Notes: generated by a model from the sequence alone, not told the origin. Positions 7,982 through 16,258 are shown, counted from the stretch's first letter. The stretch: 26,661 bases of DNA from Thermodesulfobacteriota bacterium (GCA_028278625.1 JANQDY010000254.1:1-26661), one strand, 5' to 3'. Made by a program: numbers and translations.

Positions 7982-8902
7982 ATGTCTTATACGGCAGCAA
8001 CGGCCGCTCCCGCGGCAAAGAAGACATTCAAACAGGTTATGGCCAGCGAATCGGGCATAAAATGGGTCTATCTGATTCCGCTCTTGGTCTTTCTTTCCGT
8101 CTTCATGCTTTACCCGACCTTTTACTGCCTGATTATGTCCTTCTGCGACTATGTCCTGAAAGGGGCTCCCGAATTCTGCGGCCTTGAAAACTACCGGGAT
8201 CTTCTGGAGGATACCGCTTTCTGGCAGGCCCTGTGGCGTACGGCCTACGTCCTCATCATCTGCATATCCGTTGAATTGATCCTGGGGATGACCTTCGCGC
8301 TGATCCTCAATCGGGATTTTATCGGCCAGAACATCGTTCGGGGCTTATGTTTTCTGCCGTTACTCATTTCGCCCTTGGCCATGAGCCTCATGTGGAATTA
8401 CATGCTGCATGTTCAATTCGGGGTCGTCAACGAGTTTACGGACTGGATTGGCCTGGGCAGGTTTGAGTGGTTTTCAAGCAAGGAATACGCCATCTACACC
8501 ATCATGTTCATCTCCATCTGGCAATGGACCCCTTTCTCCATTTTTATTCTCCTGGCGGGTCTTCGGGGCATGCCCAAAGATCAGTTTGAGGCGGCCAGTG
8601 TCGACGGTGCCGGATCCTTCTTCATTTTCAGAAAATTGACATTACCCATGCTCAAGCCGTTGATCATCATCATCGTACTCTTAAGAACCATGTGGTTGAT
8701 TCGCATTTTCGACCCCCTCTACGGCACCACACGGGGAGGAATGGAAACCGAGATTCTCGACTGGATGGTGTATCGTATCTCCTTTGTCTTTTTTGACATC
8801 GGGAGAGGATCGGCCTTGGCCATGTTCTCTTTATATATGACGATTATCGTCTGTGCCATCATGTATCGGCAGCTCATCAAAGCCATGGATGCAAATGCTT
8901 AA
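7982..8902 (+). CDS. ABC transporter permease 1 (MalF/UgpA-like)
   Basis: 306 aa inner-membrane protein of the carbohydrate uptake (CUT1) type. After an Ala-rich cytoplasmic N-terminus (1-28) come about six hydrophobic segments, the first at about 29-54. The cytoplasmic EAA loop that contacts an ATPase is FEAASVDGAGSFFIFRKLTL at about 202-221, with its conserved G. It forms the channel with the second permease. The start ATG at 7982 is preceded by AGGGGG (7966-7971), a slightly long spacing. It is separated from the binding-protein gene by the palindrome at 7881-7912. Confidence 0.92.
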   Translation: MSYTAATAAPAAKKTFKQVMASESGIKWVYLIPLLVFLSVFMLYPTFYCLIMSFCDYVLKGAPEFCGLENYRDLLEDTAFWQALWRTAYVLIICISVELILGMTFALILNRDFIGQNIVRGLCFLPLLISPLAMSLMWNYMLHVQFGVVNEFTDWIGLGRFEWFSSKEYAIYTIMFISIWQWTPFSIFILLAGLRGMPKDQFEAASVDGAGSFFIFRKLTLPMLKPLIIIIVLLRTMWLIRIFDPLYGTTRGGMETEILDWMVYRISFVFFDIGRGSALAMFSLYMTIIVCAIMYRQLIKAMDANA

Positions 8903-8963
8903 TCGCGGTTTCCAGGGTTGACGTTCGAATCCGCATTTACGGAACCGTTTGGAGGAAATGGAA

Positions 8964-9767
8964 GTGAAACGCGCAGCTTTTTATCTGGTCATCGCCGTTA
9001 TGCTTTTCGGGTTTGTGTTTCCCATTGCCTGGGTGTATGTCACCTCTTTGAAGGCCCCCGGTGACATTTTCAAACCGGAGAAAATTCTCTTTGAACCTAC
9101 GCTGTACAATTACGAATACATCACCAATGTGAGGCCATCCTTCAAGGAGTTGTGGAATTCCCTGATCATCAGTGTGCTGAGTACCGCCATCGTGATCTTG
9201 GTGGCGCTGCCCGCGGCCTACAGCTTTGCCCGCTTCAAGACCGGGGCCGGGCACCTTCTCTTCGTCACCATCAGCACCAGAATGTTTCCGGGTGTGGTCG
9301 CTGCCCTGCCGTTCTTCTTTGCCTACAGGGCGTTGGGGCTTTTGGATACCCATTTCGGCCTCATACTTTTGTATGTCTATTTCAATATGAGTTTTGCCAC
9401 TTTTCTCCTGTATGGCTTTTTTAAGGAAATTCCCGCCGAATTGGAGTATGCGGCCCGGGTCGACGGTTACAGCCAGTTTGATGTTCTTCGGAAGATCGTC
9501 TTTCCTCTCATTAAGCCGGGGGTCGCCATTACCACGGCTTTCTGCCTGATCTGGTCGTGGAATGAATTCTTTTTCGCCTTTCTGTTTACCCGGAAAGTGG
9601 CGCGGACCGTATCCGTTGGACTCTCCACATTCTGGGGATCCGTGGAAATACAATGGGGACCCATGGCGGCGCTCATGGGGATTGCTATCCTTCCCACGCT
9701 CCTGGCCGCCTGGTTTATGCAGCGGTACATCATCCGCGGTCTGACCTTCGGCGCGGTGAAAGGATAG
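8964..9767 (+). CDS. ABC transporter permease 2 (MalG/UgpE-like)
   Basis: 267 aa integral membrane partner of permease 1. The first hydrophobic segment is at about 5-25, and the EAA loop reads LEYAARVDGYSQFDVLRKIV at about 159-178. The most likely start is the GTG at 8964, eight bases after GGAGG (8951-8955). The in-frame ATG at 8958 is only two bases after that site, and a TTG at 8949 precedes it, so both are less likely. The C-terminus, about 15 residues from RYIIRGLTFGAVKG, is typical of MalG-type permeases. A gap of 80 bases follows before the small membrane protein. Confidence 0.92.
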   Translation: MKRAAFYLVIAVMLFGFVFPIAWVYVTSLKAPGDIFKPEKILFEPTLYNYEYITNVRPSFKELWNSLIISVLSTAIVILVALPAAYSFARFKTGAGHLLFVTISTRMFPGVVAALPFFFAYRALGLLDTHFGLILLYVYFNMSFATFLLYGFFKEIPAELEYAARVDGYSQFDVLRKIVFPLIKPGVAITTAFCLIWSWNEFFFAFLFTRKVARTVSVGLSTFWGSVEIQWGPMAALMGIAILPTLLAAWFMQRYIIRGLTFGAVKG

Positions 9768-9847
9768 GTGTTCCGGAGTCGCGGGATTGATGCGAATCGG
9801 GTATTCTTCTGCTTTCGGCAGGATGTTAACAAATAGAGGTCAACAAA

Positions 9848-10033
9848 ATGGAATTCGGTGACAGGCTTTTTTGGGGGATCATGGTTTTTATCGGCATCAA
9901 TCTTTTCTGGCTTGGTGTCCTTGAGGAATACCTGCCCATGTGGGTGGGTTGTATCGTGGGCATTGCGGCGCTTCTGGCAACCATCAAATTTGTCCCCAGG
10001 CCGAAAACGGATGAAAATCAATCAGGGGAGTAA
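9848..10033 (+). CDS. Small two-helix membrane protein of the ABC importer operon (GlpU-like position)
   Basis: 61 aa with two hydrophobic segments (about 8-25 and 31-48) joined by a short acidic turn (LEEYLP) and a hydrophilic tail ending KTDENQSGE. Both termini are probably on the same side of the membrane, the positively charged RPK after helix 2 suggesting the cytoplasm. The start ATG has AGAGGT (9834-9839). It lies between the permease and ATPase genes, nine bases before the first ATPase. Rhizobial glycerol importers (glpSTPQUV) carry a small membrane protein, GlpU, among the same gene types; I infer the same role from position and topology, not from residue-level recognition. Its function is unknown. 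Confidence 0.75.
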   Translation: MEFGDRLFWGIMVFIGINLFWLGVLEEYLPMWVGCIVGIAALLATIKFVPRPKTDENQSGE

Positions 10034-10042
10034 GGAATTGAT

Positions 10043-11161
10043 ATGGCAGGCGTAAAGCTGGAAAATGTGACGATGAAATATGGGAGCCTTGTTGCTCTCA
10101 ATGATGTTAGCTTTGAGTGCCCTGAAGGGGAGTTCTTTACGCTTCTGGGACCGTCCGGGGCCGGAAAGACCACGACCCTGGAATTGATTGCGGGGATCAA
10201 ACAACCGACCAAAGGTCTGATCTACATCGGAGATCGGGTGGTCAATCACGACGCTCCCGAAGAGAGGGATGTGGCCATGGCCTTTGAAAACTATGCGCTC
10301 TATCCCCAGTTCACGGTATATGACAACATCGCTTTTCCCTTACGGGCGCCGCGCAGGAAGGGGGAGCTGACCAGTGCCCAGGAAAAGGAGCGGGTCCACG
10401 GTATTACCGCTCTGTTGGGGATTGAGGAATACCTGGAACGGAAGCCGCAGCAGTTGAGCGGCGGACAGAAACAGCGGGTGTCGCTGGCCCGGGCCATGGT
10501 TCGAAGGCCGAAACTGTACCTCTTGGACGAACCCATCGCCCATCTGGATGCCAAATTGAAGATTTCGGCCCGAAGCACATTAAAAATGCTGGCCCATCAA
10601 TTGGGAACCACCATCCTTTACGTGACCCACAATTACCGGGAAGCCCTGGGCCTTTCGGACCGCATTATGGCCATTCGAAAAGGGGTTGTGGAACAGATCG
10701 GCACTCCCGAGGAGATGTATGAGCGTCCCGAAACAGACTTTGTGGCCCGTCTTATGGGGGATCCTCCCATCAATCTGGTGGATGTGGAAGTTGTGAGTGA
10801 AAACAACCGGATATTTCTGAAGTCGGATGATATTTTCAGGTTTCCCCTCAAAAAGGAACTCACCGTCCGAGTGGAAAAAGTCGCCTGGGAAGAAAACAAC
10901 AGAAAAGTGGTGCGCATGGGAGTCCGGCCCAAGCATGTTCGGATTTCCATGGAGAGACCATCGGAAGAAGCCTTTCAATTACCCGTTTACGTGACGGTGC
11001 GGGAAGCCAAGAACACGGTCATCACGTTTGAGCTGACCCACACGCTCTTCCAGGGATTTGTGGGCAACGGGCATCGCATGAAGGTGGGAGACAAGGTGTG
11101 GGTGGATATCGACCAGGACGGTCTCTATTTTTTCAAACGGAGTGTGGAACTTATCAAATAG
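10043..11161 (+). CDS. ABC transporter ATP-binding protein 1 (GlpS/UgpC-like)
   Basis: 372 aa MalK-type ATPase. Walker A GPSGAGKTT (36-44), signature LSGGQ (138-142), Walker B LYLLDEP (158-164, catalytic E163), D-loop AHLDAK and switch H196 are all present; a C-terminal TOBE-type regulatory region follows from about 240. The Q-loop reads MAFENYALYPQ, with E82 where nearly all family members have glutamine. It couples ATP hydrolysis to uptake. The next gene encodes a second, clearly different ATPase, so the importer probably uses an ATPase heterodimer. The start ATG follows the small membrane gene by nine bases, with TAAGGA as ribosome site. Confidence 0.93.
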   Translation: MAGVKLENVTMKYGSLVALNDVSFECPEGEFFTLLGPSGAGKTTTLELIAGIKQPTKGLIYIGDRVVNHDAPEERDVAMAFENYALYPQFTVYDNIAFPLRAPRRKGELTSAQEKERVHGITALLGIEEYLERKPQQLSGGQKQRVSLARAMVRRPKLYLLDEPIAHLDAKLKISARSTLKMLAHQLGTTILYVTHNYREALGLSDRIMAIRKGVVEQIGTPEEMYERPETDFVARLMGDPPINLVDVEVVSENNRIFLKSDDIFRFPLKKELTVRVEKVAWEENNRKVVRMGVRPKHVRISMERPSEEAFQLPVYVTVREAKNTVITFELTHTLFQGFVGNGHRMKVGDKVWVDIDQDGLYFFKRSVELIK

Positions 11162-11171
11162 GAATAATCCC

Positions 11172-12269
11172 ATGAGTACAGTCGAAGCAAAACATGTTTG
11201 GAAAATCTACGGCAAGGATGTCATCGCGGTAAAGGATGCCAATTTCCGGTGTGAGAATGAAGAATTCGTCGCTTTTCTGGGACCTTCCGGTTGCGGCAAA
11301 AGTTCCACCTTGCGCATGCTGGCGGGTCTTGAAGACATCACGAAAGGGGAAATGCTCTTTGACGACAAGGTGGTCAACAACCTGAGTCCCCGGGAAAGGA
11401 ATATCGCCCTGGCCTTTGAGTCCTATGCCCTTTATCCGCCGCTTACGGTCTATGACAATATCGGTTTTCCGTTGCTGGCAAGGGGGATGGACAAGAAGGA
11501 GATTGACCGAAAAGTGCGGGGGATTGCCGAGGATCTGGAACTGACGGAGGTGCTCAAAAGAAAACCTGGAAAATTAAGCGGGGGCCAGCAACAGCGGGTG
11601 TCCTTGGCGCGGGCCCTTGTGAGAGATCCCTCGGTCCTGCTTCTGGACGAACCCCTTTCCCATATGGACCAACGGGTTCGAACGGTGATTCGGGCCAGGA
11701 TCCGCAGGATTCACGATGAGCTGAAAACCACCACCATCTATGTGACCCATGACCAGGAAGAGGCGGTTGCCCTGGCGGACAAAATCATCGTTATGAGCAT
11801 GGGGCTTGTGCAGCAGGTGGGGACGGCCGACGACCTTTACCTTACGCCGGCCAATCAGTTTGTGGCGGGATTCATCGGAGAACCGGCCATGAACTTCATT
11901 GCCGGGAAGGTAACGGGACAAAACAGCGTCATGCTTGAAAACGGCGAGGGCCGGGTTTCATGGGATGTTGCGGACGCAATTCCCGAGCCCGCCGTGGGTT
12001 CTTCCGTCCAGGTTGGGATACGGCCGGAAAGCGTAAAGACCTCAAAAGGCGCGGTTGATTCGGGGGTGAAGGCGAAGGTGGATGTGGTGGAATACCTGGG
12101 AGAGGAAAGAATCCTGACCCTCAGCCTCAACGGAACCACCTTGAAGGCCATTGTTCCCATCGATTTTCAGGTGGCGGAATTCCAGGAGGTGTGGCTTACG
12201 GCGGATCCGGCCGACATACACGTTTTTGACGGAGAAAGCGGGGAGGCCCTGATCAAGACCGGAGAATAA
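11172..12269 (+). CDS. ABC transporter ATP-binding protein 2 (GlpT/UgpC-like)
   Basis: 365 aa MalK-type ATPase. Walker A GPSGCGKSS (37-45), signature LSGGQ (135-139), Walker B VLLLDEP (155-161, catalytic E160) and switch H193 are intact; the D-loop is SHMDQR instead of the common SNLDAK. The Q-loop again has glutamate (E83 in LAFESYALYP). A TOBE domain occupies roughly 235-365. The start chosen is the ATG at 11172, ten bases after the previous stop, with AGGAA (11160-11164); an upstream TTG inside ATPase 1 was rejected. It is the last gene of the transporter operon, followed 16 bases later by a terminator-like hairpin. Confidence 0.93.
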   Translation: MSTVEAKHVWKIYGKDVIAVKDANFRCENEEFVAFLGPSGCGKSSTLRMLAGLEDITKGEMLFDDKVVNNLSPRERNIALAFESYALYPPLTVYDNIGFPLLARGMDKKEIDRKVRGIAEDLELTEVLKRKPGKLSGGQQQRVSLARALVRDPSVLLLDEPLSHMDQRVRTVIRARIRRIHDELKTTTIYVTHDQEEAVALADKIIVMSMGLVQQVGTADDLYLTPANQFVAGFIGEPAMNFIAGKVTGQNSVMLENGEGRVSWDVADAIPEPAVGSSVQVGIRPESVKTSKGAVDSGVKAKVDVVEYLGEERILTLSLNGTTLKAIVPIDFQVAEFQEVWLTADPADIHVFDGESGEALIKTGE

Positions 12270-12284
12270 AGGAACGATTCAGGG

Positions 12285-12337
12285 AAACACGGCAGCATCC
12301 GGAAACTTGGGGTTCTGACCGGTTGTCGTGTTTTTTT
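12285..12337 (+). terminator. Probable rho-independent terminator of the ABC importer operon
   Basis: AAACACGGCA (12285-12294) pairs with TGTCGTGTTT (12324-12333), ten pairs with one G-U, and CCGG (12299-12302) pairs with CCGG (12319-12322) inside it. The stem runs straight into seven T residues (12331-12337). It lies just after the second ATPase gene and before the por genes, separating two transcription units. Confidence 0.6.
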
Positions 12338-12350
12338 GGGGGGCATATTT

Positions 12351-12364
12351 TGAAACCGTTTCCA
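12351..12364. promoter_or_regulatory. LacI-family-like operator candidate upstream of the por operon
   Basis: TGAAACCGTTTCCA contains the odd palindrome GAAAC-C-GTTTC (12352-12362) and matches the general TGNAANCGNTNNCA shape of LacI/GalR-family sites. A second TGAAAC follows at 12370-12375, 19 bases later, and a -10-like TATTAT is at 12365-12370. The site is 27 bases before the gamma-subunit start, where a repressor would block transcription. No regulator gene is in the window, so the binding protein is unknown. Confidence 0.45.
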
Positions 12365-12390
12365 TATTATGAAACAATTCGAGGGAAACC

Positions 12391-12939
12391 ATGAAAGAAA
12401 TCTCCATACACGGCAGGGGAGGGCAGGGATCTCTGGTTCTGGCCCAGTTTATGGCCATTGCGGCCCTGGAGGACGGGAAATACGGACAGGCGTTTCCCTT
12501 TTTGGGCGGTGGCGGAGAAAGACGGGGAAAGGCGATTATGGCCTTCTGCCGTCTCGACGATCACCCCATTCGCGTGAGAAGTCGTGTTGCCAAAGCCGAT
12601 TATTCCATCCTTCAGGATATCACCATTCTGAACGAAGTGGACGTGGCACAAGGTGTGAAATCGGGGGGCATGGTTCTGGCGAACACCGACAAAGATGCTG
12701 AAATCCTGCCCCTCAAGGGTGATTTCAGGGTTTTTACCTTTTCGGCGGAGGATCTGGCCCGGGAGATTCTGGGACGCCCCATCATGAACACGGCCCTGTT
12801 GGGAGCCTTCGCTGCCATGACCGGGGAACTGACCCTGGAGGCGGTACTGAAAGCGGTCAAGAGCAAATTTCCAGGTGCCTTGGGTGAGAAGAACGCAGAG
12901 GTGGTTGCCCGCAGTTACGAAATGCTTAAGGGAGATTGA
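12391..12939 (+). CDS. porG: 2-oxoacid:ferredoxin oxidoreductase, gamma subunit (PorG/PorC-like)
   Basis: 182 aa, typical gamma-subunit size. HGRGGQGSLVLAQ (7-19) and the FPFLGGGGERRGKAIMAF stretch (about 35-52) are hallmarks of the family. In the heterotetrameric pyruvate, oxoisovalerate or oxoglutarate enzymes this subunit helps form the CoA-binding interface. It is the first gene of a tight por set: the delta gene follows after four bases. The ribosome site is GAGGGAAA, moderate. It was probably transcribed from a promoter near the palindrome at 12351. Confidence 0.92.
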   Translation: MKEISIHGRGGQGSLVLAQFMAIAALEDGKYGQAFPFLGGGGERRGKAIMAFCRLDDHPIRVRSRVAKADYSILQDITILNEVDVAQGVKSGGMVLANTDKDAEILPLKGDFRVFTFSAEDLAREILGRPIMNTALLGAFAAMTGELTLEAVLKAVKSKFPGALGEKNAEVVARSYEMLKGD

Positions 12940-12943
12940 AACA

Positions 12944-13201
12944 ATGGAAATCAGCATCGGCGCAGTTGTTCGGGGCGGCACTTCCCTGGGCTACAAGACC
13001 GGCAGTTGGAGAGACCAGCGGCCGGTCTTGAAAATGGAGGAATGCAAGGCGTGCGGTACCTGCGAAAGCGTCTGTCCCGACAGCGCGGTTCACGTGGTGG
13101 GGGAGGCCTATGTCATTGATTATGATTATTGTAAGGGCTGCGGATTGTGCGCCTACGAGTGCCCGGTTGACGCCATTTCAATGGTCAGAGAGGAGAAATG
13201 A
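12944..13201 (+). CDS. porD: 2-oxoacid:ferredoxin oxidoreductase, delta subunit (2x[4Fe-4S] ferredoxin)
   Basis: 85 aa ferredoxin-like subunit. Two canonical clusters are visible: CKACGTCESVCP (about 31-42) and CKGCGLCAYECP (about 61-72). It carries electrons from the TPP site to external ferredoxin. The start is the ATG at 12944, after AAGGGAGA; a longer in-frame ORF from 12875 would run through the gamma gene and was rejected. The next start (alpha) is one base past its stop. Confidence 0.93.
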   Translation: MEISIGAVVRGGTSLGYKTGSWRDQRPVLKMEECKACGTCESVCPDSAVHVVGEAYVIDYDYCKGCGLCAYECPVDAISMVREEK

Positions 13202-13202
13202 T

Positions 13203-14402
13203 ATGTCTGTCGTGAAAGTGCTGGAGGGGTCCGAGGCGGTGGCCCTGGCGGTGAAGGCGTGCCGGCCCCAGGTGATATCGGCATACCCCATCAGCCCCCA
13301 GACCCACATCGTGGAAGGGCTTGCCCGATTTGTGGCCGACGGGGAAATGGACGCGGAATACGTGCGTGTCGATTCCGAGTTTTCGGCCGCCAGCGTCATC
13401 AGCGGCGCTTCCGCCGCCGGAAGCCGCGCCTACACCGCTTCCGCTTCCCAGGGATTACTCCTCATGTCGGAAGTGCTGTACGCCAGTTGCGGTATGCGGC
13501 TGCCATTTGTGATGACCGGTGTCAATCGCACCGTATCGGCCCCCATCAGCATTCAGGTAGACCACCAGGACACCATGAGCCTCAGGGACTGCGGCATGAT
13601 TCAGCTCTTTGTGGAAAGCGGTCAGGAAGCCTATGACACCCATATCGCAGCCTTTAAAATCGCTGAAGACCCCGGGGTGCTTCTTCCGGTGATGGTCTGC
13701 ATGGACGGATGGGTTCTGACCCATTCCTATGAAAGGGTGACCCTTTCCCGCCAGGAGGATGTGGACCGCTTTTTGCCGTCTTTTGAACCGAAGGACTATC
13801 TGGATCCCGACAATCCCAAGACATGGGGCTCCATCGGGGAAGAAGACATGCTGATGGAGCTCAGGTATTCGGTTCAGCAGGCAATGCAGTACGCAAAAAG
13901 GCGGATCAGGGCGGTTTTTGAGGAATGGGCCGACATTTCGGGACGGGACCATGGCGGTCTCATCGAAACCTATCATACCCAGGATGCGCGCACAATTCTT
14001 CTGGCCATGGGTTCCGTGGCCGGCACCATCAAAGATGCCGTGGACCGATTGCGTGCCGAAGGGGACAAGGTCGGCTTTGTGAAAATCAGAAGTTACAGAC
14101 CCTTTCCCTACGAAGAGATCTGGAATGCGGTAAAAGGCTCCGAAATCGTGGCAGTGATTGACGCCAACCTGTCCCTGGGCAGTGAAGGGGCCGTCAGTAT
14201 GGATCTGAAAGCCAAACTCTACGGCGAGCCCAAGGCACCGAAGGTGGTGAATGTCATCGCCGGCCTTGGGGGCCGGGATGTCAATGAGGCCGGAATCAGG
14301 GAAATCGTCGGCAGGGTCCAAGATGCCCGGACCGCCAGCCATTCCCTTCGGGAACCGTACTGGGCGGGGTTGAACAATGCGAGGGTACCCTCGGGAGTGT
14401 AG
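13203..14402 (+). CDS. porA: 2-oxoacid:ferredoxin oxidoreductase, alpha subunit (PorA-like)
   Basis: 399 aa. The N-terminal half carries the pyrimidine-binding TPP region with AYPISPQTHIVEGLA and the SASQGLLLMSEVLYA stretch, followed by NRTVSAPISIQVDHQDTMS, all close to the pyruvate-type alpha subunit; the C-terminal half matches the transketolase-C-like and domain-IV region. It binds the oxoacid and, with the beta subunit, forms acetyl-CoA or another acyl-CoA plus CO2 and reduced ferredoxin. The start is the ATG at 13203, after GGAG (13192-13195). It resembles pyruvate-type alpha subunits most, but relatives act on branched-chain oxoacids, so the exact substrate is open. Confidence 0.93.
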   Translation: MSVVKVLEGSEAVALAVKACRPQVISAYPISPQTHIVEGLARFVADGEMDAEYVRVDSEFSAASVISGASAAGSRAYTASASQGLLLMSEVLYASCGMRLPFVMTGVNRTVSAPISIQVDHQDTMSLRDCGMIQLFVESGQEAYDTHIAAFKIAEDPGVLLPVMVCMDGWVLTHSYERVTLSRQEDVDRFLPSFEPKDYLDPDNPKTWGSIGEEDMLMELRYSVQQAMQYAKRRIRAVFEEWADISGRDHGGLIETYHTQDARTILLAMGSVAGTIKDAVDRLRAEGDKVGFVKIRSYRPFPYEEIWNAVKGSEIVAVIDANLSLGSEGAVSMDLKAKLYGEPKAPKVVNVIAGLGGRDVNEAGIREIVGRVQDARTASHSLREPYWAGLNNARVPSGV

Positions 14403-14407
14403 ATAAA

Positions 14408-15304
14408 ATGACTGGAAAGAAGGAAATGCATCAGGAGGACCTTTTTGTTTCAGGACACCGGGCCTGCCACGGTTGCGGCATGGCATTATCGGTTCGCCAT
14501 ATTTTGAAAGCCACGGGGCCCGATGTCATCGTGGTGACACCCACGGGATGTCTTGAGACCTTTACCTCCCCGTACGGATATTCTCCGTGGCGGGTTCCCT
14601 GGATTCACCATCTGTTTGAAAACGGCCCGTCCATTGCCACCGGCGTTGCCGCAGCCCTTCGCGCCCAGAAAAGGGACGCAACGCGGGTGATCGGCATCGG
14701 CGGGGACGGTTCCACCTTTGATATCGGTTTCGGGGCCCTGTCCGGCATGCTGGAACGGGGAGATGACGTCTTGTACATCTGTGTGGACAACGGCGCCTAT
14801 ATGAATACGGGAGGCCAGCGCAGCGGCGCGACACCGCTCTATGCCGCCACCACCACCCACCCGGCGGGTCGGGCGTCAATGGGGAAAGTGGAAATGAAAA
14901 AGAACATTCCCATGATCGTGGCGGCCCACGGGGTGCCCTACGTGGCCACCGCCTCGGTGGCCTATCTGAAGGATCTCAGGAAAAAAATCAGAAGAGCCAT
15001 GGAATTCAGGGGTCCTCGCTACATCCAGATCGATACGCCCTGTCCTTCTGTTTGGGGCTTTCCGTCGGATCATACCCTCGAGGTGGGCCGAAGGGGGGTC
15101 CAAAGCGGCCTCATCCCGCTCTTTGAAATGGAGAAGGGGAAGATCACAACGGTGCGAAGGATCAAAAAGAAAGTCCCGGTGGCGGAATATCTCAAACTGC
15201 AAAAGCGGTTCCGCCATCTTTTAAATGACGATTCGGGGCGTCAAAAAGTATCCCAAATTCAGGCCATCGCGGATGCCAATATGGAAGAATTCGGGCTTAT
15301 ATGA
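14408..15304 (+). CDS. porB: 2-oxoacid:ferredoxin oxidoreductase, beta subunit (TPP-binding, PorB-like)
   Basis: 298 aa. CHGCGMALSVRH (about 20-31) contains two cysteines of the beta-subunit [4Fe-4S] cluster. The TPP/magnesium motif runs from GDGSTFDIGFG (about 98-108) to DNGAYMNTGGQRSGATP (about 126-142), matching pyruvate:ferredoxin oxidoreductase beta subunits. It starts five bases after the alpha gene. Its TGA lies at the very start of the AAAGGAGG that serves the next gene, so the nitroreductase fusion is in the same transcript. Confidence 0.94.
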   Translation: MTGKKEMHQEDLFVSGHRACHGCGMALSVRHILKATGPDVIVVTPTGCLETFTSPYGYSPWRVPWIHHLFENGPSIATGVAAALRAQKRDATRVIGIGGDGSTFDIGFGALSGMLERGDDVLYICVDNGAYMNTGGQRSGATPLYAATTTHPAGRASMGKVEMKKNIPMIVAAHGVPYVATASVAYLKDLRKKIRRAMEFRGPRYIQIDTPCPSVWGFPSDHTLEVGRRGVQSGLIPLFEMEKGKITTVRRIKKKVPVAEYLKLQKRFRHLLNDDSGRQKVSQIQAIADANMEEFGLI

Positions 15305-15317
15305 AAGGAGGATCATC

Positions 15318-16151
15318 ATGGGATTCGGTGTCTTGATCGATAAGGAAAAGTGCAACAAAGACGGCATTTGTGTCTCCGAATGTCCTGAACGGGCCATTGA
15401 AATGGGAGAAGACGGTTTTCCAAAGGCTTCTGCCGTTGGTGAGATGCAGTGCATCAACTGCGGCCACTGCGTTGCTTTTTGTCCCACGGGGGCATTTGGT
15501 CTGTTAAGTATGCAGCCGGAGGCGTGCGATCCGGTGCCCGAGGGTGTTTCCACCTCCATACCGGAAGTGAGCGCACTGATCCGCACCCGTCGCTCCATCC
15601 GTACCTACAAAAAACAGACCGCGCCGAAAGAGGTGCTGGAACAATTGATCGGGCTGGCCTGTTATGCGCCCACCGCCAAGAACCTGGAGCCGGTCCACTG
15701 GGCGGTGATCCATGATCCCAATGAGGTCCAGCGGTTCGGCAAAATGGTCATTGACTGGATGCGGGCCATGCGAAAGGGAGAGATAACGGCCATATTCCCG
15801 GACAGACTCCTCGATTTGATCATCCAAGATGCCGACGCGGGCGGTGACTGGATTTGCAGGGGCGCGCCGCACATTGTTGTGGCCCACGGACCCAACGACC
15901 TTCCGTTGCCGGCCTCTCCCACGGCCTGTATTATTGCCCTTACCACACTGGAACTGGCGGCCCCTGTTTTTGATCTGGGCGCCTGCTGGGCCGGCTATTT
16001 TAACGCGGCCATCAACAACTATCCGCCCATGCTGGAGGCCCTTGATATTCCTGGGAACCACGACTGCCATGGCGCCATGATGCTGGGCTATCCGGTATAT
16101 ACCCCCAAACGGATTCCCCTTCGAAAGAGCGCTCGTATCACATGGCGATAG
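15318..16151 (+). CDS. Ferredoxin-nitroreductase fusion protein
   Basis: 277 aa. Residues 1-70 are a dicluster ferredoxin and about 85-277 a nitroreductase-family FMN domain beginning with IRTRRSIRTYK. The second cluster is canonical (CINCGHCVAFCP). The first reads C12-x2-D15-x2-C18-x3-C22, with aspartate where the second cysteine is expected, so it may be a [3Fe-4S] or aspartate-ligated cluster. Such fusions probably receive electrons from ferredoxin and reduce an organic substrate or flavin. The start ATG at 15318 has AAAGGAGG (15304-15311). Being last in the por operon, it is a candidate partner for the ferredoxin reduced by the Por enzyme. Substrate unknown. Confidence 0.9.
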   Translation: MGFGVLIDKEKCNKDGICVSECPERAIEMGEDGFPKASAVGEMQCINCGHCVAFCPTGAFGLLSMQPEACDPVPEGVSTSIPEVSALIRTRRSIRTYKKQTAPKEVLEQLIGLACYAPTAKNLEPVHWAVIHDPNEVQRFGKMVIDWMRAMRKGEITAIFPDRLLDLIIQDADAGGDWICRGAPHIVVAHGPNDLPLPASPTACIIALTTLELAAPVFDLGACWAGYFNAAINNYPPMLEALDIPGNHDCHGAMMLGYPVYTPKRIPLRKSARITWR

Positions 16152-16190
16152 GGGTCCGGTGAAAAAGGGGTCGTCAAGGAGCAGAACTTA

Positions 16191-16215
16191 GGGTACAATA
16201 AGATAATATTGTCCC
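16191..16215. repeat. Imperfect inverted repeat after the por operon
   Basis: GGG-T-ACAAT (16191-16199) pairs with ATTGTCCC (16208-16215), eight pairs with one bulged T and an eight-base loop. Only three T residues follow. It sits 40 bases past the nitroreductase stop and 44 bases before the UspA-receiver start, so it may be a weak terminator or an operator for the next gene. Confidence 0.35.
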
Positions 16216-16258
16216 TTTGCTAGGGGTACAGGAAATCAAAACAAGAGGAGTTGAGACA

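Noticed and set aside
13455..14486. 343-codon open frame on the minus strand
   Set aside because: Antisense to porA, which has clear family motifs; the frame is a by-product of codon bias.
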